Shown here: positions 46,657-59,973 of the stretch, piece by piece
Layout of the letters: each line of letters starts with the position of its first letter
Numbering within the stretch: the stretch's first letter is position 1
Assembly: GCF_030272615.1 (NCBI RefSeq)
Contig: NC_081413.1
Coordinates: forward strand, 99,232,239 to 99,296,238
Source of the DNA: Cryptomeria japonica
Taxonomy: Eukaryota; Streptophyta; Pinopsida; Cupressales; Cupressaceae
Direction of reading: 5' to 3'
Length of the DNA stretch: 64,000 bases
Position numbers and translations under genes: made by a program
The notes under the pieces: model-generated
What the model was told of the DNA's origin: nothing
What the model saw: only the letters and a program-made list of their open reading frames with translations
Database searches by the model: none

Positions 46657-48825
46657 AGAAGAATAGGGGAAATTCTTAAAACCATGCATCTTCTTCTCAA
46701 CAAGTCCTCAAAACTATTATATTCAAGACTAACTCAAAGGAGAAGACAAGATACAAAATAAAGAATGCATCTAATAACCAAGAAAGGAGTACATCTCTAA
46801 TTATTCACCTATTGAGTAGAAGAGTGGGAAACAATATCGTCATGTACTCACAACGCTAATAAATTAAAGCTTGCAATAAATGAAAATCTTCTCTTTAGGT
46901 TCATGATGGATTCACATCCATAACTAAGGGGTAGGATCCTTGGTCTTTCTTCTTAAATCCTCATCAAAAAATTACCATCTCAACATATGATCCCAAAAAC
47001 ATGAGATCTTCTAACCTCGCTCAAGTCTATCTAGTCTCCATGAGCATTCACAATCAATCTATGCCAACTTCAATTGCAATGTTTCAAAATCATGAAGCTC
47101 CAATAAAATGATTAATGGTTAAAAACAAGGAGAGACAACAACACCACACCAAAGACTTGAAAGTTCTCCATGGCACCAAGATGTCACCATGTCCAAACCA
47201 CATGAAGATAATCATCCATCATCAAATCATGAATGCATGTACCACAACCAAAGCTCCCACTAAGCTATGTAACCAAACTCTCTAGGCATCGTGATAACAA
47301 TCTCATAACTGAAGATCCTAGGTGACCCCAACACACTCAAAGAACTCAACCAAGAGCTCCCAAGGGAAGAGTCAAACCATGATTTCCAAAATAAGAAGAC
47401 ACAATTGCACATCTTTTGTCAATAGAACCATGTCAAAATCCTAGTTATAATCTAAAGGTAGAGTCCAAGCACTTCACGTGACACCATACCCATTGCGAAA
47501 GACCATCCATCTTCTAATCAAAGATTGTTCATGGCTCACAACATACTGCAACATCACCATCTTAGAACCAAAATCTTGAAACAAAGAAGATAGAACACAT
47601 TATATAACTGCATAAAGATCCCACTAAAATTGATATTGAGTTATACATGGCATCATGAATAACATCAATACTGATACTCCGCTAAAAGTGAATTGAGCTT
47701 CAAGTATGCATTGTAATTTAGTGCTAAGATTCAAATGAACAAATTTATCAAGTACTCCCAAAAAAACCTTTTCTCACTACAATCAAAATACCAATGAAAT
47801 AATGGTGAACAACGAAAAAGCCTACGAAACCAAATCCTCATTAGACAATTTACTAGATCAGAACATATGCAACATCTCAATGAAGAAATACATAATCAGT
47901 GTTCCAATCTCAAATAACTGAAAGATTCAACCCCATAATAATATTATGCATATCAAAGATAATTGAGCATAACATGCATATTTTTAAGACTCATACACCA
48001 AAATCAATGCTAGATATAATTTTCCAAACAAACCCACATAGGAGTTAGCATATATCATTAAGAACCTTCCAAGTAGTCATGCAAACCTGTAATTATCTTT
48101 ATCCAAAACACCCTGAATCCAGTATTACCATAGATCTACATACCATATATTCTAGTTAACATGTAAAACCTACAAAACATCTCTATAAATATAAATTCCA
48201 CTTAAAAATATTATACATACCATCTAAAGAATGTAATAAGCATAGATCTACAAAACCCAATGGTTGATAATAATAGAACGTTGCAACACAACAGGAAAAG
48301 TAAGATGTCCGAGAGCTTAAACCGTATGAAACATACTAGCTCCATAACTCACAAAGAGGTTACTAGCTTATTCTCTAGTGCTTTCATGTAACAATGAACT
48401 AAAACCATGCACCCAACATAAGCACTCCATTCCATATTCCAAATATCTGGTGTTTCTTTGTGTAGCCAAGATGTTAATTTACCCATACAACATGAACACC
48501 TTCTCACTACACATGACCACAAGGTAAAGAAACAAAACTACCACACAAGAGGATGCACAAATATTATCAAACAAGAGCTCCATGTTACCAAAAATTAACC
48601 AACTCCATGAAGATACGCAAACATGAGCTTTCAATTCCTAACATGGATCAATGGTTTCCAATCTCAAAATCCTACAAAACAAAGTTAACTTAAAGAAACC
48701 TCCATTGCAGCCCCAAAATCCATTTATCAGCCTTTAATTACTTCTAAATAATTCCCATAAGCTTTCCAAACTAAGAAATCAAAATTAGAGGAATACCCAA
48801 AACCAATAACCAAGAAATCAATGAA
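46657..48825. repeat. Repeat G1, last part
   Basis: Continues G1 after C. From about 47800 (AATGGTGAACAACGAAAAAGCC) to about 48480 it aligns with 63310-64000 of G2. No coding content recognised. Confidence 0.65.
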
Positions 48826-49945
48826 TGTTGAGAGGGAGGTGAATCAGTGTTCTGCAAATTTTGAATTTGTTAGTCTGTTTCTTTAACCACTGGATGAACA
48901 AAAAAGAAATCAAAGTGCAAAAACATAGAACAAGTAACCATGCAACCATAACACCACAAATTTTACGTGTAAACCCAAATGGGTAAAACCACAGTGGGAT
49001 TTGAACCCACAATATTATTCCACTATGGCTAGTAGCAAAACAATATTACAAGAAGGGAATGCACTTGCATTTAGGCAAACCGCCTAGAATTCACTACTCA
49101 AGATACAAAATGGGGCTACAACCCGAAGGAAGGCTTATTTCCTTACAATAGATTGCAGACTGATTACAATAAGTGAAGAACTATAAAATAGCATCTAACT
49201 ATGTCAAATATCAGTTCTAGTTGGGCACAAAATGATCCACTGCACTGTTCTGAAAAACTATTTTGTTCTGCTTTGTCGAATCAACACAATTTTGAGTGCG
49301 CACATGAAACTGTGCTCAATCACTCCAAAAATAGTACACAAAACTATATCCAACTACTAATCCATTGACCCAAATGGTCTTATTTATCTAGACACTCCAA
49401 AATTAATCACCCATAAGTCGGCTTCAACAAATATTAAAAGTGAAATGTGTAGCTGCAAGTCCGTTTAGATCTGTTTTCCAAATCATATACCAAACCCAAA
49501 ATAAATGATCACACACTTCTTATAGGTCTCACATATCATTCAAAACACATTTCTAATCACTGGAAATAACTTAAGGAATCTGGTCACACGATACCCCATC
49601 ACACATGAAGAATACTTTGTTTTACTGTTCTTCTAGATACCAGACCTTCAAATAGGCGTAGGAATCAATATAGGAGGGTGGATTGACATGATAATCTTCT
49701 CCATATACCTAGCCAATTAATCATCGATCACCGAAATCAAAACTGCTTCACCATAAATCATAAAACTGTATACTGAGCTGCTCTGACAGTCTTAGTCCAG
49801 AAGTACAAGACATTCAATTAACCAGAACTTCATACCAAATCAAATCAGAAGACTGGGTTGCCATTAATGACAACTCCTAAGAATCTACAAGCATCAGGAA
49901 CCATCAATATCCATCGAAGCATCACTGAAACACCAAATGCCAACA
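48826..49945 (-). repeat. Solo LTR H, related to element D LTR
   Basis: Runs from TGTTGAGAGGGAGG to AAATGCCAACA (1,120 bp; D LTR 1,123 bp). It shares GAGAGGG.GGTGAATCAGTGTTCTGCAA, the AAAACCACAGTGGGATTTGAACCCACA block and GGTTGCCATTAATGACAAC with D. No interior is present, so it probably arose by LTR-LTR recombination. Flanks ATGAA and TAAAG give no clean duplication. Confidence 0.75.
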
Positions 49946-50907
49946 TAAAGATGTTTGAATAATCAAATTCATTCCTCACAACCACACCCCTTGGAATGTC
50001 TCCATAGAACTTTAAAAAGCTCTAATTTTGGCTCCAATATTTTTCCTCCAACATGGTTTCCCATACTTGTAAGATAAGCATTACATTAAATGTAATAAAT
50101 GATGAAATACTAAGAGATGCTTGTTGCCTCTTCCAGTTTCCCACTTAGAGAATTCCAAAGATCACTCATTTTTTCACTTCCTAATTCATTAATTATCTTA
50201 TTCTAGATGTCTATAAGTGAGGAAAACATTATTCAATAATTGTGTTCACAACCCACTTTTACTGCTACTAGTGGAACCCATCACCCCCTATTAATGTATT
50301 ACAAACAATAGTGATAATTATGTATTACAAATTATTTTTCCAATATATCCTAAGTGCCTTAGGACACTCTTCAAGGATGTTGGAACCATGTCATAGGGTT
50401 TACAACGTAGATGAAACCTTAATCCTAACATTATCCCACTTGACATCATACATTGTAAATACACCCATAGGGATCACAATCAAGGGAAAATCATCCCTTA
50501 GCCATCCATGTACCATAAAAATCTTCAATAGGCTCTCGTGCTCAAAAAAGAAACCTACAAAAGCAACCATGATAACCACCATCAAGCAAAAAAAATCTCA
50601 CATCCTCCAACATGCCACATATGGAAGAAAGAGAACATACCAAGGTGAACCAGTAACTATCACTGAAATTTGCACCAATCTCTACATGAACATAAGCATT
50701 AGATTCAAATGCTAACAAAGGATCTAAGTAACTACCTTACTCATATGACCTAGAATAGCAACCACAACAAATTGCAATTCATCCAAGCTACCCATACCTT
50801 AAACCAAGGTATACCAACATAGATAAAACTTCATGCCATCAACATATCAACTCTAAAATTGCAATCAAGTTTTTGTATATCCAACCTCCTATCTCAAAGA
50901 AACATAC
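49946..50907. repeat. Repeat G2, first part
   Basis: TAAAGATGTTTGAATAATC... matches 9232 onward. TAAGATAAGCATTACATTAAATG (about 50070) is the uninterrupted counterpart of element A's target site. Ends CATAC, the target of element B. Confidence 0.75.
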
Positions 50908-51932
50908 TGTGATGCTAAAAATATGGTTCAATGAAAGCAAGCATACACATAGATGAGACAATAAAATGAAATCATGAAGCAAATAGAAAGCTAAACAAAA
51001 GAAAACCAAAAGCTCCTTTGAGATGTCCTATCTACCTCTATTCTTTAGGACCTTGAAGGTGTTGGACGGTTGTCTCTCAGCGGAGCAATGACCTCCAAAG
51101 TGCAACTCAAGAGTTGAGTAGCTACTTCATGATTATGCAAATGATATAAAATGCATGATTGTATGCATGATTAATCCAAAATGCTAATTATACTAGATGA
51201 TTGAAATAAAAATCTCTATAGTAATGATGCTAAAATCTAGGATGCAAGGGATCTTTATTACTCCAAAAAGAGGGGTATTTATAGGAATCCCAAGGCCAAA
51301 GTTGAGGTAGATGGAATCAACGGTTTGGATTCAATCTGAAGATATCAAGGGCTAAGATTGGGGAAGTTGGAGAAGAGGTTGGAGGAAGGGACACTTGTCA
51401 TCTCTGTGGTGACAAGTGTCAAGGAACCTTGCTCATGAGAGGGAAAGTGTCCAAGGGAGGAGACATGTGGCAAAAGTGCCATGTGTCTCAAGGGGAGAAT
51501 ATCCAACCCATAAGAGGTTAGGATGTGAAAGATAGGATAGGGTTAGTTAAACCCAGGATTAGATAGAATGGGTTAGGTTAGGGGTGGTTAGGTTAGGTGG
51601 TTAAAAGTTAGAAGTCATGTGCTCAATTTGAATTTAGAAATTCAAATATTTAGGAAAGGATAATTAATCTCAACAAATCATGATTTGATTTGTCTTAATT
51701 AATTATAAGATTAGAAAAATGAATTTAAATGGGGGGAGGATTAATTAATTTAGATTAATTAATCAAAAAGGGATATGAAATGAACTATATAAATAAATCA
51801 TGTAGATTTATTTACTAGTAGATGAATAGGGAAATTAATCAAATTGCTTGTGAATTCAATTAATTGGGAAGGGGGATTAATTAAATAATTGCGTATTTAA
51901 TTAATTATCTTCAGACTTTTTAGGTGTATACA
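50908..51932 (-). repeat. Element B, left (3') LTR (1,025 bp)
   Basis: Plus-strand ends TGTGATGC...GGTGTATACA. AT inverted repeats fill about 51655-51912. A polypurine tract (minus TTCAAAGAGGGGCAAAA) follows at 51933-51948. Confidence 0.9.
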
Positions 51933-51948
51933 TTTTGCCCCTCTTTGA

Positions 51949-53694
51949 AGCAATGTGTGAAGACACGTTGGTTCAAAGAAAACTCAATTGATGATGTTGT
52001 TGATATTGATCTTGATAGGACGTGGATTCGGTCTTGATTTCGATGCGGATTCGGTTTCGATATGATATTGATTCGATTCGAGATGATAAATCTCGATATG
52101 ATGCGGATTTTCATGCAATTTTGATTTTGAGATGATAAATCTCGATATGATGCCCCAGATGTTGACTGATAGATTATGATGCGAGGATGCCCCTCGGGAG
52201 ATGAATCAGATAATTTTCGATATTTTGAATTTTTCACGATTTTTTAATTTTTTTGATATTTTTTAAACTTTTCACGGTTTTTTTAGATTTTTAATGATTA
52301 TCCGATTTGTAGATATTTTCAAAGTTGGTCCGATTCATTTCTTGATAAGAAATTTGAAAATGCTGCCCTGCCAGGCTAATTAGTTGATTAGATGTTTAAA
52401 AACAAGTGGAATAAAAATCCCACCTAAATGACCCACTAGAGTTTAAAAAGGTGAATTTCCTTTTACCACTATTCATTTGTGCATTTGAGTTGTTTGAAAT
52501 TCTCTGGGGGAGGAAATGGCGATCATGTACCACCAGCACAGGTTCAAGCGATTTCGGCGTCACGTGCATCCTTTGGCCTATGGTCCACCGATACGTACTT
52601 CGAGAAAACCCACCTTTGTCAAATTTCAGTTTGATTTTCAAAAAAATTTAGCCAATTGTATTAAAAAAAAACATTTTTTTGTCATTTTTGTCACATGGGT
52701 TTTTTTTTTAAATTTCGTTTTTAAAATGGGTTTTCCAAGCGTTAAACTAGGTTCGAGGCGGTCTTTTGAAAAAAAATTAAAATTTGTTGCATTTGTTAAA
52801 AAAAAAATTCAAAGTTTTGTTATATTTTTTTTAAAAATTATTTAAATTTTGTTGCAGGGGGGCGGTGGCACCCCAGCGGAGCCACCACGGGCATTGCAGC
52901 AGACGTTGTCAACGCCACGGGTGTCGTGGTCGACATTGTCAGTGTCGCAACTGGTGTCGTCGGTGCCACCACGGGCACCGCAGTGGACGTCGCCTACGCC
53001 ACACATGTCGCAGTCGGAGCCATCGACGCTACCGTTGTCGTCGTCGCCACTTGCTGGCCAATTTTTCCCATTTTAAATTTTTTTATTTTTTATTATGGGA
53101 TGATTTTTTCGAGATTTTTGACTGATTTCTTCGATTATTTGACCTGATTTTTTGATTGTTTGATTTTTTACTTGATTTTTTTATTTTTAAATTTTCCAAT
53201 GATTTTCTTGATTTTGAAAATGATTTTTGATTTTTTCGAAATGATTTTTTGATTATTTGATGTGATTATTGGATTTTGAATTGATTTTTTGAATTTTTGA
53301 CTTGATCTTGTCGGTGATGATTTCGATAAAAAATTTGTTGCTCCTCTGTCCCCCCAAACATCACAATTTTCGATAAAGGCGATGAAATGCTGCCAATTTG
53401 ATTTGATTTTTTATTTCGATTGGTTTTGATAGGGTAAGGTAGATTTGATTAGGTATCAAATTGATAAAATGAAATACTCTTGACTGATGAAATTTGATGA
53501 TCAGTTTTGATTATCTCAATTTGTGTGCTAGATGAGATAGGATTGATAACGACCTCATGATAGATAAGCGTCATTAATAGGGGCTCAACGAGATTTGATA
53601 GAAATCTCAAGTGAGCAAAAATGTACTGATAGATAGATTGATTTGATTGATAGATAATTTGAGATATTGATATGATGATATGATTTGATTGCAG
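51949..53694. other. Element B region upstream of the PMD exon
   Basis: Contains an ATG at 52516 opening MAIMYHQHRFKRFRRH, similar in position and start to the candidate first exon in A, but no clear donor site was found. 52855-53065 is a GC-rich stretch of degenerate GTCGTCGGTGCCACC-type triplets in otherwise AT-rich DNA. 53080-53300 is rich in TGATTTTTT units. Confidence 0.4.
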
Positions 53695-55818
53695 GAGCCC
53701 TTTAGTGTTCTTCAGTCTTGGGAGCGCTTCCCGAAGACATGGATGTTGATACCCCACCTTAGCCAAGTGGAGCGAGACCACATCAATAGGTGTGGTTCAT
53801 CTTCCCTTCTTGATATGCCCCGACCTTTGATTAACTGGGGATTATTGATAGCATTAGCGAAGTGTTGGCACAGTGAGCACAATACCTTCCACCTACCGAC
53901 TGGCGAGATGATAGTGACACCTAAGGATGTGTATCGGATACTGTGCATCCTCGTGATGGGCAAGTTAGTGTATTATGATCTTAGTGAGCAGGGTGGGATA
54001 GATGCACTTCGCAGAGTGTTCGATGATGATGAGATTGGTGGATACGACATTCCTTGGCAGGAGATGCTAGATATAGGTTATGCATGACTACCTACTATGC
54101 TCGTCGGATTTGTTGGAGGTTTGATTTTTCCTAATCACAGGTCAAAGGGATTACTCATTGGATGGGGTCATCTCCTTGAGCAGTTGGTGACACAGGGGAC
54201 TTGATTTGCATGGGGATCATGTATGTTGGCCCACTTGTATTATGACTTGCATCGAGTAGTGTATCAGGGATCAGTCAAATTATCAGCACGCGTGACAGTT
54301 CCCCAGATATGGGTCTGGGAGCATATGCCCATCAGATGACCATTGGCTGACAGAGATAGACCTGTAGGTAGGCCTTATACCCATGGATATCTAGGCATCA
54401 TTGTCTAGCAAAAGATAGGCAAATTGGAGTATTGGCGACGAGCACTAGAAGATTTGGATACCGTGATATGGAGACCATACAGAGATTTTGAGATCTGGCC
54501 TGAGGATTCAGTGGAGATGCCATATGTATTCTTGACTCGGTACCTGATTAAATCTACACCCTATGTTATCGAGTGATTCTTTTGTATGAGGGTGTTGAGA
54601 CAGTATGGAAGGGTACAGGGGATACCACAAGGCACAACCCATTATGCTCGCAGGAGACTGGATGTGGCTACATGGGGGCCCTCTATTGCATACGAGCAAG
54701 TGAGTGCAAAGTACTTATCATTGGGGCCACTAGATTGGGATTACTTCCCAGGTATGATAGATAGTGAGATGATAGTCGAGTATGCCACATATTTTACTGC
54801 AAACAGGTTGACGTGTCCTGATGAGCCAAAGCTAGTTCCAGATGAGGATGATGTGAGGCCACGATGTAGAGATTCTAGACAGCCGAGGGATGGTGGGGGG
54901 AGAAGAGGTGGGGGTGGAGATAGAGGGGATGATAGAGATGGATATGGAGGAGATGCAGGAGATTATGGTGGTGGAGATAGCGATGGAGGAGGCCATGATG
55001 GGGGAGATGATAGAGCAGTGGCAATGGTCTCGATAGGTACGCCAGGAGCCAGCAATTCAAGATCTAGTAGAGAGATACCTGTGGATTGGATAACCTGGGT
55101 GGTTAGACGGAGGAGATCATGTCCAGCGGATCAAGGGTAGCAAGTCCTAGAGTAGGTTCCCTAGGTTAAGCAAGTACCTATAGGAGTATCACAGGTTGAG
55201 CAACCACAGGCAGAGGCACCATGACGGATCCTCATTAAGATGTTGTCTCATCAGCAATAAGCTTAGATTACTGACTTGTAGGGTCAGGTTCAGCAGCTAG
55301 AGGATTGGCTAGTAGAGAGGGACTCTTAGATAGCCCAGCTAGAGGTCTAGATGACACAGTTACAGGGACAAGCACAGGCACAGATGTCCCAGGTACAGAC
55401 GTAAGCACAGGATTAGATTGTCTAGGTAGAGACTTGGATGGCCGCTCTCATGGCAAAGAGATATGTAGCAAGGGATAGGTGTCGGTAGGCCGAGGTGCAA
55501 GTATAGATGTCACGAGAGTCTAGTTCAGGGAAGGCGGCCCTGAAGATGATGTGCCAGACAATCCGGGAGGCTGAGTATTATAGGACCTTATACTATACTA
55601 TTGTTCCTATTGATCGGAGGGCTCCAGGATTTTCACAGTTGAGCAGGAGATCGGGACAGAGCTAGTCTGAGAGCCGAGGAGTGACAAGGCCACTTTAGAG
55701 AGATTGGGCCTCGAGTGGGGACCCAGGTACAGGGGGACCAGTTAGTGCTACCAGACCTGCCGCATCAGGACAGAGTCTCACTTCGTGTCCTATTGGTCAC
55801 AGTGATATGGGACATTGA
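53695..55818 (+). pseudogene. Antisense PMD gene of element B, main exon
   Basis: A single plus frame spans 708 codons with no frameshift, starting after a good acceptor (TTGATTGCAG|GAG). PMD landmarks are GLLIALAKCW, TFHLPTGEMIVTPKDVYRIL, LPTMLVGFVGG, GWGHLLEQLVTQ, LAHLYYDLH, IWVWEHMP and YWRRALEDLD. A Gly/Asp/Arg-rich linker (about 54880-55010), a Gln-rich coiled-coil part (GQVQQLEDWLVERD) and the tail YYRTLYYTIVPIDRRAPGFS follow. I count 21 internal stops (14 TAG, 5 TGA, 2 TAA). Four TGA stops fall where element A has Arg or where CGA is the simplest ancestor (T*FAWG against TRYAWG, for example). Not functional as it stands, but the frame is remarkably free of indels. Confidence 0.82.
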
Positions 55819-57374
55819 TTCATTGATGTACACACCTTTTGTGATGACATATTGATGATTCTTGTGATGTATATTTGTGATGTATCTCATATAGTTTTCT
55901 GTGATATCATTGTATCTTGGACATTGATCTTTTTGATGTTATGATATGCAGTCAATCCTATTTGTTCTATATGACCTATGAGATTATGGATGCATTCTAT
56001 TTGTTATATGATTATGTTGTGCAGTGACTTTCATGATGTATGCTTTACTTTCTATATGGTTATGGCTTCCAGATGATGGATGTATGCTTCTTATATGATG
56101 ATGCAGTATTCACATGATGTATGCAAATGTGAATATGTATGGTGATGCATGTGCAATGCAATGCTTTCTATTTTTATGATTTTTGCCATGCATGTTAATA
56201 TGAGATGGAAGCAATGCAATGCAATGATGAAGCTATTTTATATGATTTATATGAGATGGATGCAATACAATGATCTAAGTACATGAATGAAAGATTGGAT
56301 GATTTATATGAATGATGTCTTATTATGCAAATGTTTATATGTGGTGAGATGAACTAACTTATCATGCAGGGTGGATGAATTGATTATTTTTGTTAATGTC
56401 CAATGTACTCAATCACTTAATAAAAGAGATAACACCATGTTGAAGCCTTTGGCCTTGGAAAAGATGAGCTCTTGTGATCCCATGCAAAAATGAAATGCAA
56501 TCTACTTTTAAAATGCAAACGCAAAATGAAATACAACGCTACGATCGAACTGGTCATTTGGTCATTGCTTTTTGTCATTATTGAGCCTTTAAAATGTGGG
56601 AAGTGAGTGCAAACATCAATGGTATAATTGAGCCATGATGACCTGAGCACTTCTTTCCTTGGTTTTGGTATTGCAAGTTAGCACAAGCATCGAGGTATAA
56701 TTGAACCAATATGACCTGAGTGTTGCTTGCGTAAAATAGGCAGTATTAACCATTTCTATGTGCAAATCCAAAATGTCTTCGATGATACTCCAATGATCAT
56801 GTCCTGAGACAAATATGCACATATTAACGATTAATTTACAGACAGTAGACAAGAAAATATCATGTTCCTTCCTTGTTCCTCTATTTAGAGACATCCTGGA
56901 GTCACTCAGAAATCATGATAGTGAAAATCAAGATAAAATAGTTGAACCATTATTGTCAAAGTATTAAAATCATTAGTCAAAAGATGTCATCCATTGATAT
57001 GTGTTTGTCATGTTTAGACTGATAGTTGATAGTTGATGGTTGACAATTTGATCTTGTGTTTAACGTTCAATGTGTCTCAATTTTCACTTGATGAGTGTTG
57101 CCTAACTGTTGTTCTACCTATTTGATGAAGCTCAAAACGATAAAATTTTTGCCCCCAACTAGGTTCGGGATTTTGCCCCCAGTCTAGAAACAAACTTTAT
57201 TATGGTATACACAATGATCCAAACCATGGTCAGAAATCACCTATGAAGCCTACATATGTACAAAGGCCTTATTATGGATATAAACAGTGCTGATGAAAAT
57301 GAATGCAAGTGGAAGGATGCATGAACTAATAGATGGAAGAGCTAGCTGACAGATAGCGCATGTTGCCAGGTTTT
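55819..57374. other. Element B non-coding stretch
   Basis: ATGCAATGCAATG and TATATGATG-rich DNA, then ordinary AT-rich sequence. No gene recognised. Confidence 0.5.
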
Positions 57375-57610
57375 CGCCATTTTTTTTTATTGCACTTTTC
57401 TCATATTTGAATTTTTTTTTGTATGTTTCACTATTTTCGTTGTTTTCGAATTTTTCTGCTTTTACACTTTTTGGGGATTTTTCTGCTTTTTCACTTTTTT
57501 TTATTTTTCTATTTTTTCACTTTTTTATTCATTTTTCTGCTTTTCCACTTTCTTTTGGATTTTTCTGCTTTTCCACTTTTTTTGGATTTTCTACTTTTTC
57601 ATACATAAAA
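57375..57610. repeat. Pyrimidine-rich tandem tract
   Basis: Degenerate units of TTTTTCTGCTTTTCCACTTTT about 28-35 bp long, all pyrimidine-biased on the plus strand, purine-biased on the element's sense strand. Lies just after integrase. The 70- and 61-codon Phe-rich frames across it are artefacts of composition. Confidence 0.7.
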
Positions 57611-57639
57611 CTTTTTTAGATGCATTCTATTGATGGGTT

Positions 57640-58992
57640 CCTTGAGTTGATCATCGACTGACATTGATAGCTAATATGCTCTTGACCGAAATGTTGTTGT
57701 GACCACAAATGGACCCAACCAGTTTGGTTCAAACTTCCCTTTCTTTTCTTAATTTGACCGGTTTCGTGGATTTTCCTTTAGCACTAATTCTCCAACTTGC
57801 AATGCTCTTGGTTTGACCTTGTGATTATAACTTCGGCACATTCTTTGTTGATACACCTTCAAATGATCAAAGGCATTTTGTCGTTGTTCAAGGATCAATT
57901 CTAGCTCTTGCAGTCTGGATACTCATTGTTCTTCATCTGGTATAGTCATTTTAATGATACTCGTAGAGAAGGTATCTCTACTTCTATTGGCAGTATTTCT
58001 TCCGATCCATAGACAAGAGAGAAAGGTGTGGCTCATGTTGGTGTGCGGATACTGGTACAATAGGCCCATAGAGTAGGGTTCAATTGAATATGCCAATCTC
58101 TGCTAGCATCATTCACTATCTTTTTGAGGATTTTCAAAATTGTTTTGTTTGATGCTTGTGCTTGTCCATTCCCTTGTGGATAGTAGGGTGTGGAGAATCT
58201 ATGTTGGATCTGAAATTTCTCACAAAGCTCTTATACATCCTAGTTCTTGAACGGTCTCCCATTATCAGTGATAATGGTCATGGGTATGCCATAGCGACAT
58301 ATGATGTAGTTCAAGATAGATGCAGCAATTTGTTTTTGTGTGATATTTGTGAGAGGTACCACCTCAATCTATTTTGTAAAATATTTTGTATCTACAAGGA
58401 TGAATTTGTAACCATTGGATGAAGGAGGATTTATCATTCCTACTAGATCAAGACCCCATTGGTAGAAAGGCCAAGAGGTTGTCAAAGCATGAAGCTCTTG
58501 TCCTGGTGCATGAATTAAATTGTCATGGATCTGATATTGTTTGCATATTTTAACTATCTAAAAAGAATCTCATTCCATAGTTAGCCAATAATAGCCCAAG
58601 CATATGAGTTTTTTCAAAAGGATAAGACCACTTGAATGAGTGTCACAAACGTCGTTATGGACTTCATTTAAGGCCTTCTCAGCTTCTTCTTGCTCGAGAC
58701 ATCTTAAGAGAGTATCGTCCAGACCTTGTTTAAAAAGGGTATCCACGACAAGAGTATAATAGGAAGATTGGCAGATGAAATTTCTCTTTTGGTTCTTTGA
58801 CAAGTCAGGAGGGATGGTGTTATTTTTTAGGTATGTATAAATTTGGTCATAGCAAGAGGAATCATGCCCAACAAGGTGACAAATAATTTGGGAATCAGGA
58901 CAATTATGGGTAGGGTAAAATAACTCTTCCACCAGGAATTCATAACGCTCTTGATTTTCTTGTGTTTGCAGTAGAGAAGCAAGTGTTGTCAT
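57640..58992 (-). pseudogene. Element B integrase
   Basis: 58992-58570 holds the N-terminal region (LVVDTLFKQGLDDTLLRCL and the following zinc-binding part). TDNGRPFKN near 58250 is the second DDE block. KFEPNWLGPFVVTT near 57740 is the C-terminal domain. Multiple stops. Confidence 0.78.
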
Positions 58993-59196
58993 GGCGTCTA
59001 TTTCTTTGTTGTCATTTCTCAGAATCTATTTAAAAGTGATTTATACAAAATACTTCTTGAAATCATCTACCATATTTTTATAAGGCATGAGTTTTTCATC
59101 CTTTGTTTGATAATCGTCATTAATTTGATTAATGATGAGCTGAGAGTCTCCAAAAACCTGTAATTGTGTGATGTTATATTCTATGGACATCTTGAT

Positions 59197-59900
59197 TCAT
59201 GTGACCAAAGCTTCATATTCTGTTGTATTGTTGGTGCATGGAAAACTCAATTTATATGCCTTTGGAATTGTGTGACCTTGTGGTGTAATGAATAAAATGT
59301 GTGCTCTTGATCCATGTTGTGTATATGAACCATCAAAGTATAACTGCCATGTATGTTTGGTGACTGTGAGTATTTCTAGATGTTCCTCTCTATTGTATGA
59401 TTTTTCCAATATGTCATTCACATAGTCTTCCATGAATGTATGCATCATGTCATGGAATATTGTTGTCATGGCCCTTTTATATGTAGCACTTGCATTCTTT
59501 AGTCCAAATGGCATGATGTTCTAGCAGAAAGTACCCCATGGACATGTGAAATTTTTCTTTTCTTGATCTTCCAGAGCTATTTTAATATGATTATATCCTA
59601 AGAAACCATCCATTAGAGAAAACATGGAATTTCCAGTAGTTAAATAGACAATGATGTCAATATTAGGCAAAGGAAAGTCATCCTTTGGACATGCATTATT
59701 GAGATCTTTGAAGTTTGTGCATACTCTGATACTTTTATCCGGTTTAGAAACATGAACTATGTTTGATACTCATTGAGGATATGCCACAGGTCAGATAAAT
59801 CCCATGTCCAGTAATTTCTTCAGTTCTGCTTTGACAAGGAGAGCTATATGAGGATGCTTTTTTTTCATTTTTTGTTTTTTTGGTTTAGCTCTTGGAGTGA
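59197..59900 (-). pseudogene. Element B reverse transcriptase fused to second RNase H by deletion
   Basis: RT motifs (MPFGLKNASATYKRAM, EDYVNDIL with the second Asp position changed to Asn) run through REEHLEIL. The frame then continues directly into KHTWQLYFDGSYTQHGSRA and TNNTTEYEALV, the start of the second RNase H. Compared with element C about 800 bp (RT thumb and first RNase H) are missing, and the joint near 59370 keeps the frame. Confidence 0.8.
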
Positions 59901-59973
59901 CATTTAGGTGATGCATTATAAGATCTGGATCCAACCCTAGCATGTCTGCATATGACCAAGCGAAATTGATTTG

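Noticed and set aside
53695-55818. TAG/TGA stops as evidence of stop-codon recoding
   Set aside because: All three stop types appear, and they coincide with Arg or Gln in the paralogous copy. The P450 gene uses the standard code. C-to-T decay is simpler.
57407-57619. Phe-rich open frames of 60-70 codons
   Set aside because: They follow from the pyrimidine-rich tandem tract and have no start context or homology.
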